Shown piece by piece: positions 25,315 to 32,736 of a stretch of DNA of 64,000 nt (the first letter of the stretch is position 1; every line of letters starts with the position of its first letter). A program made the translations under genes and the position numbers. This stretch comes from Planctomycetota bacterium. GTDB taxonomy: Bacteria > Planctomycetota > Phycisphaerae > UBA1845 > UTPLA1. Below the pieces are notes generated by a model. It was given only the letters and a program-made list of their open reading frames with translations, had not been told where the DNA came from and made no database searches. The stretch is taken from contig JACRIM010000028.1 in assembly GCA_016235815.1 (NCBI GenBank), positions 62,001 to 126,000 on the forward strand. Direction: 5' to 3'.

Positions 25315-26025
25315 GTGGCCGGGCGTCGTGGTAGTCGTACAGATCGCGGGCCGCTTCACATTGTCATCACCGCAGGGCCGACGCGCGAGCATTTCGATAC
25401 CGTTCGGTTCATTTCCAACGCATCGTCAGGGCGAATGGGGTATGCCATCGCCGAGGCGGCGCGCGATAAGGGTCATCGTGTCACGCTCATCAGCGGACCG
25501 GTGGAGCTTGATCCGCCGGGGGGTGTGAAAATTGTTCCCGTTGTCAGTGCCGCGGAGATGCTAAAGGCCACGCGGCGGGCGTTTCGCGGTGCCGATGCGG
25601 CCGTGTTCGCGGCTGCTGTTAGCGACTATCGGCCAGGCCGGCGCTCGGGCACCAAAGGAGCAAAGTCAAAGTCAGGCAAGCGAATCGTGCTGGTGCCGAC
25701 GGTGGACATTGCCGCGGCGATGGGAAAGCAAAAGGGCCGACGCGCCACAATCGGCTTCGCATTGGAGGATCACAATGGCCGGGCCCATGCAGAGGGAAAG
25801 CTGGCGAGGAAGAATCTCGATGCGATCATCCTGAATAGTCCGACGAACATCGGTTCGCGCTTGGCGACAGCGGAATTGCTCCGGCGGGGCGGCGCGTGGA
25901 AGAAATGGCCGCGCTGCACCAAGGCGGTGATGGCAAGGCGAATCGTGTCGGAATTAAAGTTGCTGGTTCAGTTGGCGAGCACGCGGGCTGCACGAGGGCC
26001 GACTTCGAGGCCGACAAAGTTGTAG
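25315..26025 (+). CDS. coaB: Phosphopantothenate-cysteine ligase (CoaB half)
   Basis: This is the C-terminal half of CoaBC as its own 236-residue gene. It couples 4'-phosphopantothenate to cysteine using a nucleotide. Motifs are ITAGPTREHFDTVRFISN, SSGRMGYAIAEAA, AAAVSDYRP and IGFALEDHNGRAHAEGKLARKNLD. It starts at GTG; the nearby ATG at 25311 is in another frame. Its last 58 bp overlap the end of the convergent coiled-coil gene, so the final 19 or so residues are constrained by two frames. Confidence 0.9.
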   Translation: MAGRRGSRTDRGPLHIVITAGPTREHFDTVRFISNASSGRMGYAIAEAARDKGHRVTLISGPVELDPPGGVKIVPVVSAAEMLKATRRAFRGADAAVFAAAVSDYRPGRRSGTKGAKSKSGKRIVLVPTVDIAAAMGKQKGRRATIGFALEDHNGRAHAEGKLARKNLDAIILNSPTNIGSRLATAELLRRGGAWKKWPRCTKAVMARRIVSELKLLVQLASTRAARGPTSRPTKL

Positions 26026-27542
26026 AAACGGTCGGCCGGCAATCGCGGGATGGCGAACTTCTCGGCGCGGCGAACGGCCTCGTCGTATTTCTCACGCTCG
26101 GTGGCGGCACGACGGGTTCGCGGTTCGGCATCCAGATCGGTCTCCCGTTTCTTCTCAATCTTGGGCAAGGCGGCGGGTGGCTCAGCGGGTTTCTCTTCGG
26201 CTACCTCTTCCGCGCCTTCTTCGGCGGGCTTTTCGGCATCGCCCTCAGCCTTTGCTTCGGTGGCCGCCTCGGCTTTTGCCGGGGCTGCCTGCGTGGCCTC
26301 TTCCTTTGCCATGACAGCGGCCTTGGATGGAACGTCGTAGGCCGGTTCGTTGCCCATGACGAGGTAATCGGTTTCGGCGTCGACCGTGTCGACGACATCG
26401 CCGCCCCAGCGCTTCACGAGTGCGGCAACGGCGGCCGCCCCTCGGGCGTCGACCGTGCCGTCGAAATCAATATCGAAGCCGCCGACAATGCAGAAGTGCG
26501 GCTTCTTGCCCTTCTCGCGGGAAAGGACGATGTTGCCCACGCGGTCGCCTTCCAGGATCGGATCATCCGGCGGAGCAAGGGCCGTCACGCGGCACTCCGC
26601 GGTGCGCTGGCCGAGTCCGACGACTTCGACCGCTGCCTTGCCGCGACCATCCATCGGAACGCGTTCGTCGCTGGAATAGACCGTAAAGGTCATGCCCAGG
26701 GTCACGTTTGCGTCGCGGCCAAGGCTGATATGGACCAGCGAATCGCCGGGCAATGCCCGGAGGACTTCGCCAATGGGCTTGCGGGCCAAGGCCAGTTCTT
26801 GTGCACCGATGGCCGACGGGCCGCGGAGATTGGCGAGGGCAACTTTCTGCTCGTCCAGCAGTCGCTCTCGCTGGTTGATTTCGGCCTTGAGGTGGTTGCT
26901 AAGTTCAACCGCTTCTTTGCGAAGCGATTCCATGGCGTCTTGCTTGGCATTGACCTGCGACTTCAGCGATTCGATGTCGGAATTCTTGAGCTTCTCGAAC
27001 TCAGCCTTGGCCACCTGCAAGTCGTCCACTTTCTTCGCAAGAAGGGCGACTTCATCCCCAAATTTCTTTTGCACGGTGGCGAGCTGATTCTGGGCGGACT
27101 TGGCCTGTTTGACAGCCTTCTCCCGGTCTGACTCGGCCGCTTCCCGGCCCGAACGTTCGTTTTCATAGAGCTTGTGAAGATTCTCGACGATGGCGGCCGC
27201 GCCGAAGGGAGCGGTGAGTTGATCCTTGTTGGCGATCTTTTCATCGCCGGCGAGTTTTTCAAGAGCATCGTCGAATTTTTTGATGGCCGTTATGGAGGCA
27301 TCTTTGTCGCTTCCGCCAAGGCTGCGGCACAAGGTGCCGATGGTCTTGGTGAGTTCATCATTCTTTTTGGAGATGCTGGTGCGATCCGCGTTGGCCTTGT
27401 CAGCGGAGGCGCGGAGCTGCTCCTGCATGGTGAAGAGCCAGATCAGGACGCCGAGCAGAATAACGGCGACGACAATGGAGACGACCATGACGACGGTGCT
27501 GGTGTTGGAACCGCCGCGTTGCTGAGGGACAGCGCCAGCCAT
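25968..27542 (-). CDS. Membrane-anchored coiled-coil protein with BRCT-like domain
   Basis: The ATG at 27542 follows GGGAGGAAA and gives about 524 residues. Order: a short N-terminus, one helix (TVVMVVSIVVAVILLGVLIW, about residues 16-35), a long coiled coil (about 40-250), a beta-rich domain (about 255-350) and a BRCT-like segment. The BRCT-like part starts at KKPHFCIVGGFDID and continues VKRWGGDVVDTVDAETDYLV. An Ala/Glu/Lys-rich linker and a short conserved C-terminus (FYNFVGLEVGPRAA) follow. BRCT folds bind phosphopeptides or DNA; finding one on a membrane protein is unusual. The role is unknown. Confidence 0.78.
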   Translation of the reverse strand: MAGAVPQQRGGSNTSTVVMVVSIVVAVILLGVLIWLFTMQEQLRASADKANADRTSISKKNDELTKTIGTLCRSLGGSDKDASITAIKKFDDALEKLAGDEKIANKDQLTAPFGAAAIVENLHKLYENERSGREAAESDREKAVKQAKSAQNQLATVQKKFGDEVALLAKKVDDLQVAKAEFEKLKNSDIESLKSQVNAKQDAMESLRKEAVELSNHLKAEINQRERLLDEQKVALANLRGPSAIGAQELALARKPIGEVLRALPGDSLVHISLGRDANVTLGMTFTVYSSDERVPMDGRGKAAVEVVGLGQRTAECRVTALAPPDDPILEGDRVGNIVLSREKGKKPHFCIVGGFDIDFDGTVDARGAAAVAALVKRWGGDVVDTVDAETDYLVMGNEPAYDVPSKAAVMAKEEATQAAPAKAEAATEAKAEGDAEKPAEEGAEEVAEEKPAEPPAALPKIEKKRETDLDAEPRTRRAATEREKYDEAVRRAEKFAIPRLPADRFYNFVGLEVGPRAARVLAN

Positions 27543-27691
27543 GGATGTATTTCCTCCCAGAGTGGTCGAGGGCGAGCCGCACAACGCGGTCAATATCCTC
27601 CCCATCGACGTTTGTAGGCCTACTGTGGTGCTTCGTTCGGCGGGGCAAAGTCCGGTATGACAGTACTTCTTTGCGGAACGAAGTCCATGTA

Positions 27692-27720
27692 AGTATCTGC
27701 GAATGGGTGAGGAATGTCAA
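27692..27720 (-). promoter_or_regulatory. Candidate sigma-70-type promoter for the BRCT-like gene
   Basis: On the minus strand a perfect TTGACA (complement of 27715-27720) is followed after 17 nt by GATACT (complement of 27692-27697), four of six matching the -10 consensus. It lies about 150 bp upstream of the ATG at 27542. An inverted repeat, CTGCGAAT (27697-27704) and ATTCGCAG (27738-27745), brackets the -35 and could be an operator. Confidence 0.5.
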
Positions 27721-27875
27721 CCCTGACAGGGGTTTAGATTCGCAGACTGATAATCCCCCGAGGGTGGATTCACCGGTGCCGTTGTCGGCGGACCGTGCCG
27801 ATTTCGCTTAATAATCCGGGGCTTTTTGGGCGGCCGCCGTGGGTGGCGGTGCAGCGCGGCGGCCCTCCTCGTAGA

Positions 27876-28352
27876 ATGCCCGGCGTGGCATCTGAACACG
27901 CGTTATCGATCACATTTCGATGCGGAGAGGAGTCCTGCCGTACCTGGAATCGTGGTGTTAAACCACTGGGGGTGGGCAGTATCGTTTGCCGCGCGTGCGG
28001 GAAAGAGGGGATGCACCCGATTGATTCGCAGCTCGCACGAGGTGAACGATTGACCCGGTGCGCCGTGTGCGACGGCGTCGAGTTCTTCGTGCGGCGCGAT
28101 TTTCCGCAGCGCCTTGGACTCGGCCTGGTGATCGTTTTTGGAATCATCGCGTCGGTGTTCTATGCCTATGAAAACATCCTCGCGACTTATGCCACTTTGG
28201 CGTCGCTCGTGGTTATCGACGCGATCATCTTCCTCTTTGTCGGCCGCGTGACGGTGTGCTATCGCTGTCGGGCCGAGTATCGGGGCCTCGTCTATAATCC
28301 GGACCACGAGGGGTTTGATTTGGCCACCTCGGAGAAATACGGCGTGCCCTAA
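27876..28352 (+). CDS. Zinc-ribbon membrane protein
   Basis: From the ATG at 27876 the protein has about 158 residues; the frame is open from 27795 and the start is uncertain. It has a CxxxxC knuckle (RCGEESC), two ribbon pairs (CRACGKEG and CAVCDG), two hydrophobic segments (LGLGLVIVFGIIASVFYAY and TLASLVVIDAIIFLFVG), then another pair (CYRCRAEYRGL). It is one of five zinc-ribbon membrane proteins in the window. It ends 33 bp before folE. Function unknown. Confidence 0.72.
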   Translation: MPGVASEHALSITFRCGEESCRTWNRGVKPLGVGSIVCRACGKEGMHPIDSQLARGERLTRCAVCDGVEFFVRRDFPQRLGLGLVIVFGIIASVFYAYENILATYATLASLVVIDAIIFLFVGRVTVCYRCRAEYRGLVYNPDHEGFDLATSEKYGVP

Positions 28353-28385
28353 CCTGTGGCCGCGCCTGCCCCGGAGCATCCAATC

Positions 28386-28964
28386 ATGAAAACGCCATCC
28401 GACCATCCGGTGGATTTGAACCGTATCTCGAACGCCGTTCGCGAAATTCTGCTGGCCATCGGCGAAAACCCGGATCGAGAGGGTTTGAAAAAAACGCCGA
28501 TGCGCGTGGCCAAGATGTACGCGGAGATGTTTCAGGGGATGAACGTCGACCCCGCCGAACACCTGAAGACCGTCTTCGAGGAGAAGTACGACGAGATGGT
28601 CGTGCTTCGCGACGTGCCGTTCAACTCGATGTGCGAACATCATCTGATGCCGTTTGAGGGCAAGGCCCATATTGCGTATCTGCCGAACGGAAAGATCGTC
28701 GGACTGTCGAAACTGGCTCGCGTCGTCGATGCGTTCGCCCATCGCCCGCAAGTTCAGGAACGATTGACGACTCAGATCGCGGATATTCTCGTGAAAGAGC
28801 TGAACGCCAAGGGTGTGGCCGTCGTGATGGAGGCCGTGCATACCTGCATGACTTGTCGCGGCGTGCGCAAGCCGGGAAGCGTGATGGTCACGTCGGCCAT
28901 CCGCGGAGAGTGTTGCACGAGCGGCGCGACGCGCGCCGAGATCATGAGTCTGCTGATGCGGTGA
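28386..28964 (+). CDS. folE: GTP cyclohydrolase I
   Basis: FolE converts GTP to 7,8-dihydroneopterin triphosphate, the entry point to folate and, in many bacteria, to queuosine. The zinc ligands are visible: Cys and His in [17 protein letters not shown] and the distal Cys in [28 protein letters not shown] is the usual N-terminal region. The frame is open from a GTG at 28356, but the ATG at 28386 has GGAG nine nt upstream and gives 192 residues, close to the family length. Confidence 0.95.
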   Translation: MKTPSDHPVDLNRISNAVREILLAIGENPDREGLKKTPMRVAKMYAEMFQGMNVDPAEHLKTVFEEKYDEMVVLRDVPFNSMCEHHLMPFEGKAHIAYLPNGKIVGLSKLARVVDAFAHRPQVQERLTTQIADILVKELNAKGVAVVMEAVHTCMTCRGVRKPGSVMVTSAIRGECCTSGATRAEIMSLLMR

Positions 28965-29010
28965 TGGGCACGATTTCCAGGCGATCAACGCGCGACAAAG
29001 GGACGGTTTC

Positions 29011-30027
29011 ATGAAATTGCAGTGGATGCTTGCATTCATCCTTGCATGCGCCGGAGAAGTTGCCAACGGCGAGCCGCTTAACAGCGACCCCACGACAAAA
29101 ACGCACATCACCCTCCGCGTGAACTCTTTCATGGACATGCACTATTTCGTGCGTGACATCGCTTCACGAGAAAACGCAGTATTTCAAAAAGTGCAAGGCA
29201 TCGACAAAGCCGTGGAGACGGTTCGAAAGGTCGGTGACGAGCTGGGCAATCCGACCGCGTGGGGATTTGTGGAGGGGAGTTTGGCGTCGTGCGAAAGCGT
29301 CAAGGATGCCGCGGAACTCGTCGCCAAGTTGCCGCCCAACTTCAATACGCGCGACGGACGCGAGATTCCCGTTCGCGGCCTCATTCAGCGAATCGTGCGG
29401 GCCTATGAGCCGCTGGAGCCGGCCTACATGCAGGACATCTGGCCGGCGCATCGCAAGGCGATCGACGAGGCTCGCCATCGGATCGAGAAGGAACTCCTCC
29501 CCGCTCAAGCCGCCTGCTTTGTCGACATCTTGCGCCGCCTCAATATGAAAGACCCCGAGATTGAGATCCCAGTGTGCCTCGTCGCCAAGGCGCCGTTTCC
29601 GCAGGGCTTCACCCATCGCCAAAAGGGCGGCGGGGCGGTTTGCATCATCGGTGTGGAAGGGCTGAGCGGCTCTACGATGTGCGAGGTCGTCTTGCATGAG
29701 TGTATTCATGCGCTGGACATCGCCACCGAGCAATCCGGTTCTGCTTTGCAGGAGCTTCGTGCGATGCTTTATCGCTACAAGGTCAAGGCCCGCTCGACGG
29801 AGTTCCACGACATACCGCATACACTGATCTTCGTGCAGGCAGCGGAAACCGTGCGGGCGGTCATCGATCCATCGCACAAGGCCTACGGCGACACGGCCGG
29901 TTATTATGCAAAGCTGCCCGCGATCTCCGACGTGGTGAAAAAGGCGTGGAAGGCCCATGCCGAAGGTTCGTTGGGGCGCGATGAGGCGTTGATTCAGATC
30001 GCCCGTGACGCGACCCACTCGAATTAG
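29011..30027 (+). CDS. Secreted HExxH metalloprotease-like protein, unknown family
   Basis: The 338-residue protein starts with a signal peptide (MKLQWMLAFILACAGEVANG). A long helical part follows, and near residue 230 there is VVLHECIHALDIATEQSG, an HExxH-type zinc-binding motif. Further acidic and His residues follow in a helical region (SALQELRAMLYR) that could give the third ligand. I do not recognise the family. An extracytoplasmic zinc peptidase is likely but unproven. It stands alone between folE and the DUF2807 gene. Confidence 0.7.
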   Translation: MKLQWMLAFILACAGEVANGEPLNSDPTTKTHITLRVNSFMDMHYFVRDIASRENAVFQKVQGIDKAVETVRKVGDELGNPTAWGFVEGSLASCESVKDAAELVAKLPPNFNTRDGREIPVRGLIQRIVRAYEPLEPAYMQDIWPAHRKAIDEARHRIEKELLPAQAACFVDILRRLNMKDPEIEIPVCLVAKAPFPQGFTHRQKGGGAVCIIGVEGLSGSTMCEVVLHECIHALDIATEQSGSALQELRAMLYRYKVKARSTEFHDIPHTLIFVQAAETVRAVIDPSHKAYGDTAGYYAKLPAISDVVKKAWKAHAEGSLGRDEALIQIARDATHSN

Positions 30028-30093
30028 GCCGCGCCGCCAGAAATTAAATACTCAGCCCTTCCGCCGCAATACACCATGGGAGATGAACCTGTC

Positions 30094-30744
30094 ATGAAAA
30101 GCCGACTTCTGCTCTGCATCATTGGAGTTGCCTGTTGCACCGGGTGCGAGAATTTCAATCCGGCCGTCCTCGGCAGCGGGGTGAGCAAGACCGAGACGCG
30201 CACCATCGCCGACTTTAATGAGATCGAGCTGAGCGGCATGGGCAAGGTGGAAGTGGCGATTGGCAAGCTGTCGCCATTGACCGCAACCGGCGACGACAAC
30301 GTACTTCCGCTTCTGCGAACCGAGGTAATCGGCAAGCGGCTCATCGTCAAAACCGAAAAAATGGTCAAGCCGAAGGTCGACCTGGTCATTCGCGTCACGG
30401 TGCCCAACGTCAAGATTGTGGAGGCCAACGGCATGACCTCGGTATCGATGAAGGGGATTTCCAATGACTCCCTGTCCATTACCTCCAACGGCATGGGCGA
30501 TGTCGTCGCCGAAGGACAAACGAAGCAGCTCATGATCGCCCTGCGCGGCATGGGCGACGTGCAAGCGGAGAAGCTCGTCGCACAGACCGCCGAGGTGGAG
30601 GCCAGCGGAAAATCTGACGCATCGGTCCATGCCGTCGGTTCGCTCAAGGTGAACATTCGCGGAATGGGCACGGTGCGCTACAAGGGCGATCCAAAGGTGG
30701 AATCGAGCGTTAGTGGAATGGGCAAGGTCGAGCGAATTCAATAG
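30094..30744 (+). CDS. DUF2807 (head GIN domain) lipoprotein
   Basis: From the ATG at 30094 (GGAG upstream) this is a 216-residue exported protein. The signal region LLLCIIGVACCTGC ends in a likely lipidated Cys. The rest is a repetitive beta-helix-like fold with recurring units such as IELSGMGKVEVAIG, ITSNGMGDVVAEG, IALRGMGDVQAEK and NIRGMGTVRYKGD, characteristic of DUF2807. Its biological role is unknown in any organism I know of. Its last 7 bp overlap the end of the convergent rlmN gene. Confidence 0.88.
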   Translation: MKSRLLLCIIGVACCTGCENFNPAVLGSGVSKTETRTIADFNEIELSGMGKVEVAIGKLSPLTATGDDNVLPLLRTEVIGKRLIVKTEKMVKPKVDLVIRVTVPNVKIVEANGMTSVSMKGISNDSLSITSNGMGDVVAEGQTKQLMIALRGMGDVQAEKLVAQTAEVEASGKSDASVHAVGSLKVNIRGMGTVRYKGDPKVESSVSGMGKVERIQ

Positions 30745-31766
30745 GGGGCAGGCTTCGTAACACCGAGCGGTATGACGTCCGGCCGCTTGCGCGACATCGT
30801 GCGATTGCCGAGCTGCCCACATGCCGCCATGTGCGAGCGGCCTTTTGTTTCTCGCTTCTTGGAGAACTGCCCGGCTTCCTGCAACTGACCGAGAAATCGC
30901 TGCACGGCGTGTTCATCGGGTGCCGGCCACGGCGACTCGTGCCGGGGGTTATAAGGGATCACGTTTACACAGCATTTGATCCCGCGCAGGTAGTCGGCGA
31001 CCTGTCGTGCATGGTCGGGGGCGTCGTTCACGCCGGGGATCAAGACGTATTCGATCATGAAGAACTGGCAGGTTCGGAGCGGATAGTCGAGCAAGGCGGC
31101 CCGCAACATGGACATCGGCTCGACGCGATTGATCGGCATGATCTGCGATCGAATCTCATCGTTTGGAGCGTTTAAGGACACTGCGAGATTGATCCGCCGC
31201 CAGCCCAGCGATGCCAGTTTACGAATGCCTTCCACGCGGCCGACCGTGGAGATCGTGATCCGGGACATTCCCATGGAAAGTCCGAGTGGATCGGTCAGGA
31301 CGCGAACGGTCTGAATCACCTCGTCGAAATTGTCGAACGGCTCACCCATTCCCATGAAGACCACGTTGTCGATCTTGGTGTCGAACTCTCGACGTGCGGC
31401 GACAAGTTGACCAACAATTTCCGCCGCGGAGAGATTCCGAAGTTTCCCAAGCTGGGCTGTTTCACAGAAGGTACACCCCATCGCGCAGCCGACTTGCGAT
31501 GAAACACACAGCGTGGTCCAGCGTGAATCCTTCCGCCACATCGGGATGATGACACTCTCCGTTTCGAGGCCGTCCGGGGCGCGCTGGATGAATTTCGTCA
31601 ATTCGCCTTCGCGCAGGTGGCGGATCACCGGATGGAGTTCCCCAACCGGCAACTCCGTTTGGCCGGCGAGCAATGCCAGATAACGACGTCGTGCGTCCGA
31701 TTTCGGGGAATCGTTAAGGTCGTGCCGTTTGCAGAATTCAGAGTAGGTTAAGCCGAGCGAAATCAT
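30738..31766 (-). CDS. rlmN: Dual-specificity RNA methyltransferase RlmN
   Basis: RlmN is a radical-SAM enzyme that methylates C2 of A2503 in 23S rRNA and A37 in some tRNAs. The radical-SAM cluster motif is CAMGCTFC (about residue 110), preceded by TLCVSSQVGC. The mechanistic C-terminal cysteine lies in HMAACGQLGNR, and VVFMGMGEPFDNFDEVI is the SAM-binding signature. Length is 342 residues. The second conserved cysteine also present marks it as RlmN rather than an unrelated radical-SAM protein. It is convergent with the DUF2807 gene. Confidence 0.95.
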   Translation of the reverse strand: MISLGLTYSEFCKRHDLNDSPKSDARRRYLALLAGQTELPVGELHPVIRHLREGELTKFIQRAPDGLETESVIIPMWRKDSRWTTLCVSSQVGCAMGCTFCETAQLGKLRNLSAAEIVGQLVAARREFDTKIDNVVFMGMGEPFDNFDEVIQTVRVLTDPLGLSMGMSRITISTVGRVEGIRKLASLGWRRINLAVSLNAPNDEIRSQIMPINRVEPMSMLRAALLDYPLRTCQFFMIEYVLIPGVNDAPDHARQVADYLRGIKCCVNVIPYNPRHESPWPAPDEHAVQRFLGQLQEAGQFSKKRETKGRSHMAACGQLGNRTMSRKRPDVIPLGVTKPAPY

Positions 31767-32079
31767 TGCACCGTATGATGATAAGGCGATTTTTGCCGAT
31801 TCTACCTTTAATAACGCAGTCGATGCCTAGCTTGGTGCCGCGTGTGTATTACCACATAAATGAGGCGAACACCCTATGGTATGGGGCGGTGCATTTTGGC
31901 ACAGTATACCACTAGGTTCCCCCCTAAAGCAGTTGGGGGCCTTACAGCAATTGTGAGGCCCCCACATTGCTTCCTTTCATCTGAATATTACTTTCTCGGG
32001 CAACAGAGAGCCTTCCCCTTCCACCCACGAGCGATTGCATACTCGCAGGGGGAGGTCTCGCGCTAAAAAAATGCCGCCG
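31767..32079. other. Gene-free stretch with two structured elements
   Basis: This 313-bp gap lies between the LuxR-type regulator (ending at 32080) and rlmN (starting at 31766). It holds a strong hairpin, a 12-bp stem from 31934-31945 and 31953-31964 (one G-T pair, loop AGCAATT). About 40 bp to the left, an imperfect inverted repeat around 31871-31915 encloses GTGC/GCAC (31889-31892 and 31899-31902). Neither is followed by a U-run. The promoter of rlmN should be here but is not obvious. Confidence 0.55.
31934..31964 (-). terminator. Strong hairpin downstream of the sensor-regulator genes
   Basis: The stem is GGGGGCCTTAC against GTGAGGCCCCC with one wobble pair and an extra T-A at the base, enclosing a 7-nt loop. 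It is about 115 bp beyond the stop codon of the regulator gene on the minus strand. It could be its terminator, but the U-tract is missing, so a different RNA or DNA role remains possible. Confidence 0.4.
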
Positions 32080-32736
32080 TTAGGCATCGGCCAATCCCTC
32101 GCGAATGGCGAATCGCACCAAATCGACCGTCGTGTGAATGTCGAGTTTAGCCATGATACTGGACATGTGATTGTCGACGGTTTTAGCGCTGATGTGATTG
32201 CGCGTGGCAATTAGCTTCTTGTTCCAACCCTGGGCCACGTACCGCAGGATCTCCATTTCACGGCGTGACAGCGTGGCGCTGCGCGATCGGGCCGGCTGGG
32301 CAAGGCGCGGGCCGCCGCCTCCCACCACGATCCGTGATCGTACTGCTTCGGAGAAATAGGCCCCGCCCGACAACACTTCGCGAATCGCGGCAATTACGAC
32401 TTCCGGCGACTCGGATTTGGTGACATAGCCGTGGGCGCGGACGGCCAGCGCCTGGTCAATATAGGCATCATGAAAGAACGCACTCAGAAAGATGATCCTG
32501 ATGGCAGGTTTCGTCTCCGTTATTCGACGGGCGGCTTCGAAGCACAGCATGCCCGGCATGTCGATATCCATGAGAATCAGATCGACCAGTGTTTCGTTCA
32601 GTTGCGCCAACGCCGCGGCGGCGTCCCCGGCCGCCCCGACCACCTCCAGGTCCGGCTCGCGTCCAAGTCGATCGCAGAGCGACTCTCGGAGAAGCGCATG
32701 GTCATCGACGAGCAGTATACGGCTTCGCTTGTTCAT
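32080..32736 (-). CDS. NarL/LuxR-family response regulator
   Basis: This 218-residue protein has an N-terminal receiver (ILLVDDHALLRESL, phosphoacceptor Asp in LILMDIDMPG about residue 58, conserved Lys in HGYVTKSE). The C-terminal LuxR-type helix-turn-helix reads LSRREMEILRYVAQGWNKKLIA and ISAKTVDNHMSSIMAKL. It should be a DNA-binding regulator controlled by phosphorylation. Its start overlaps the stop of the large hybrid kinase by 4 nt, so the kinase is the obvious partner. Confidence 0.94.
   Translation of the reverse strand: MNKRSRILLVDDHALLRESLCDRLGREPDLEVVGAAGDAAAALAQLNETLVDLILMDIDMPGMLCFEAARRITETKPAIRIIFLSAFFHDAYIDQALAVRAHGYVTKSESPEVVIAAIREVLSGGAYFSEAVRSRIVVGGGGPRLAQPARSRSATLSRREMEILRYVAQGWNKKLIATRNHISAKTVDNHMSSIMAKLDIHTTVDLVRFAIREGLADA

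Noticed and set aside
25309-25320. Frameshift joining coaC and coaB
   Set aside because: coaC ends normally and coaB has its own start and complete N-terminal motif. Split genes are the simpler reading, though a sequencing error cannot be fully excluded.
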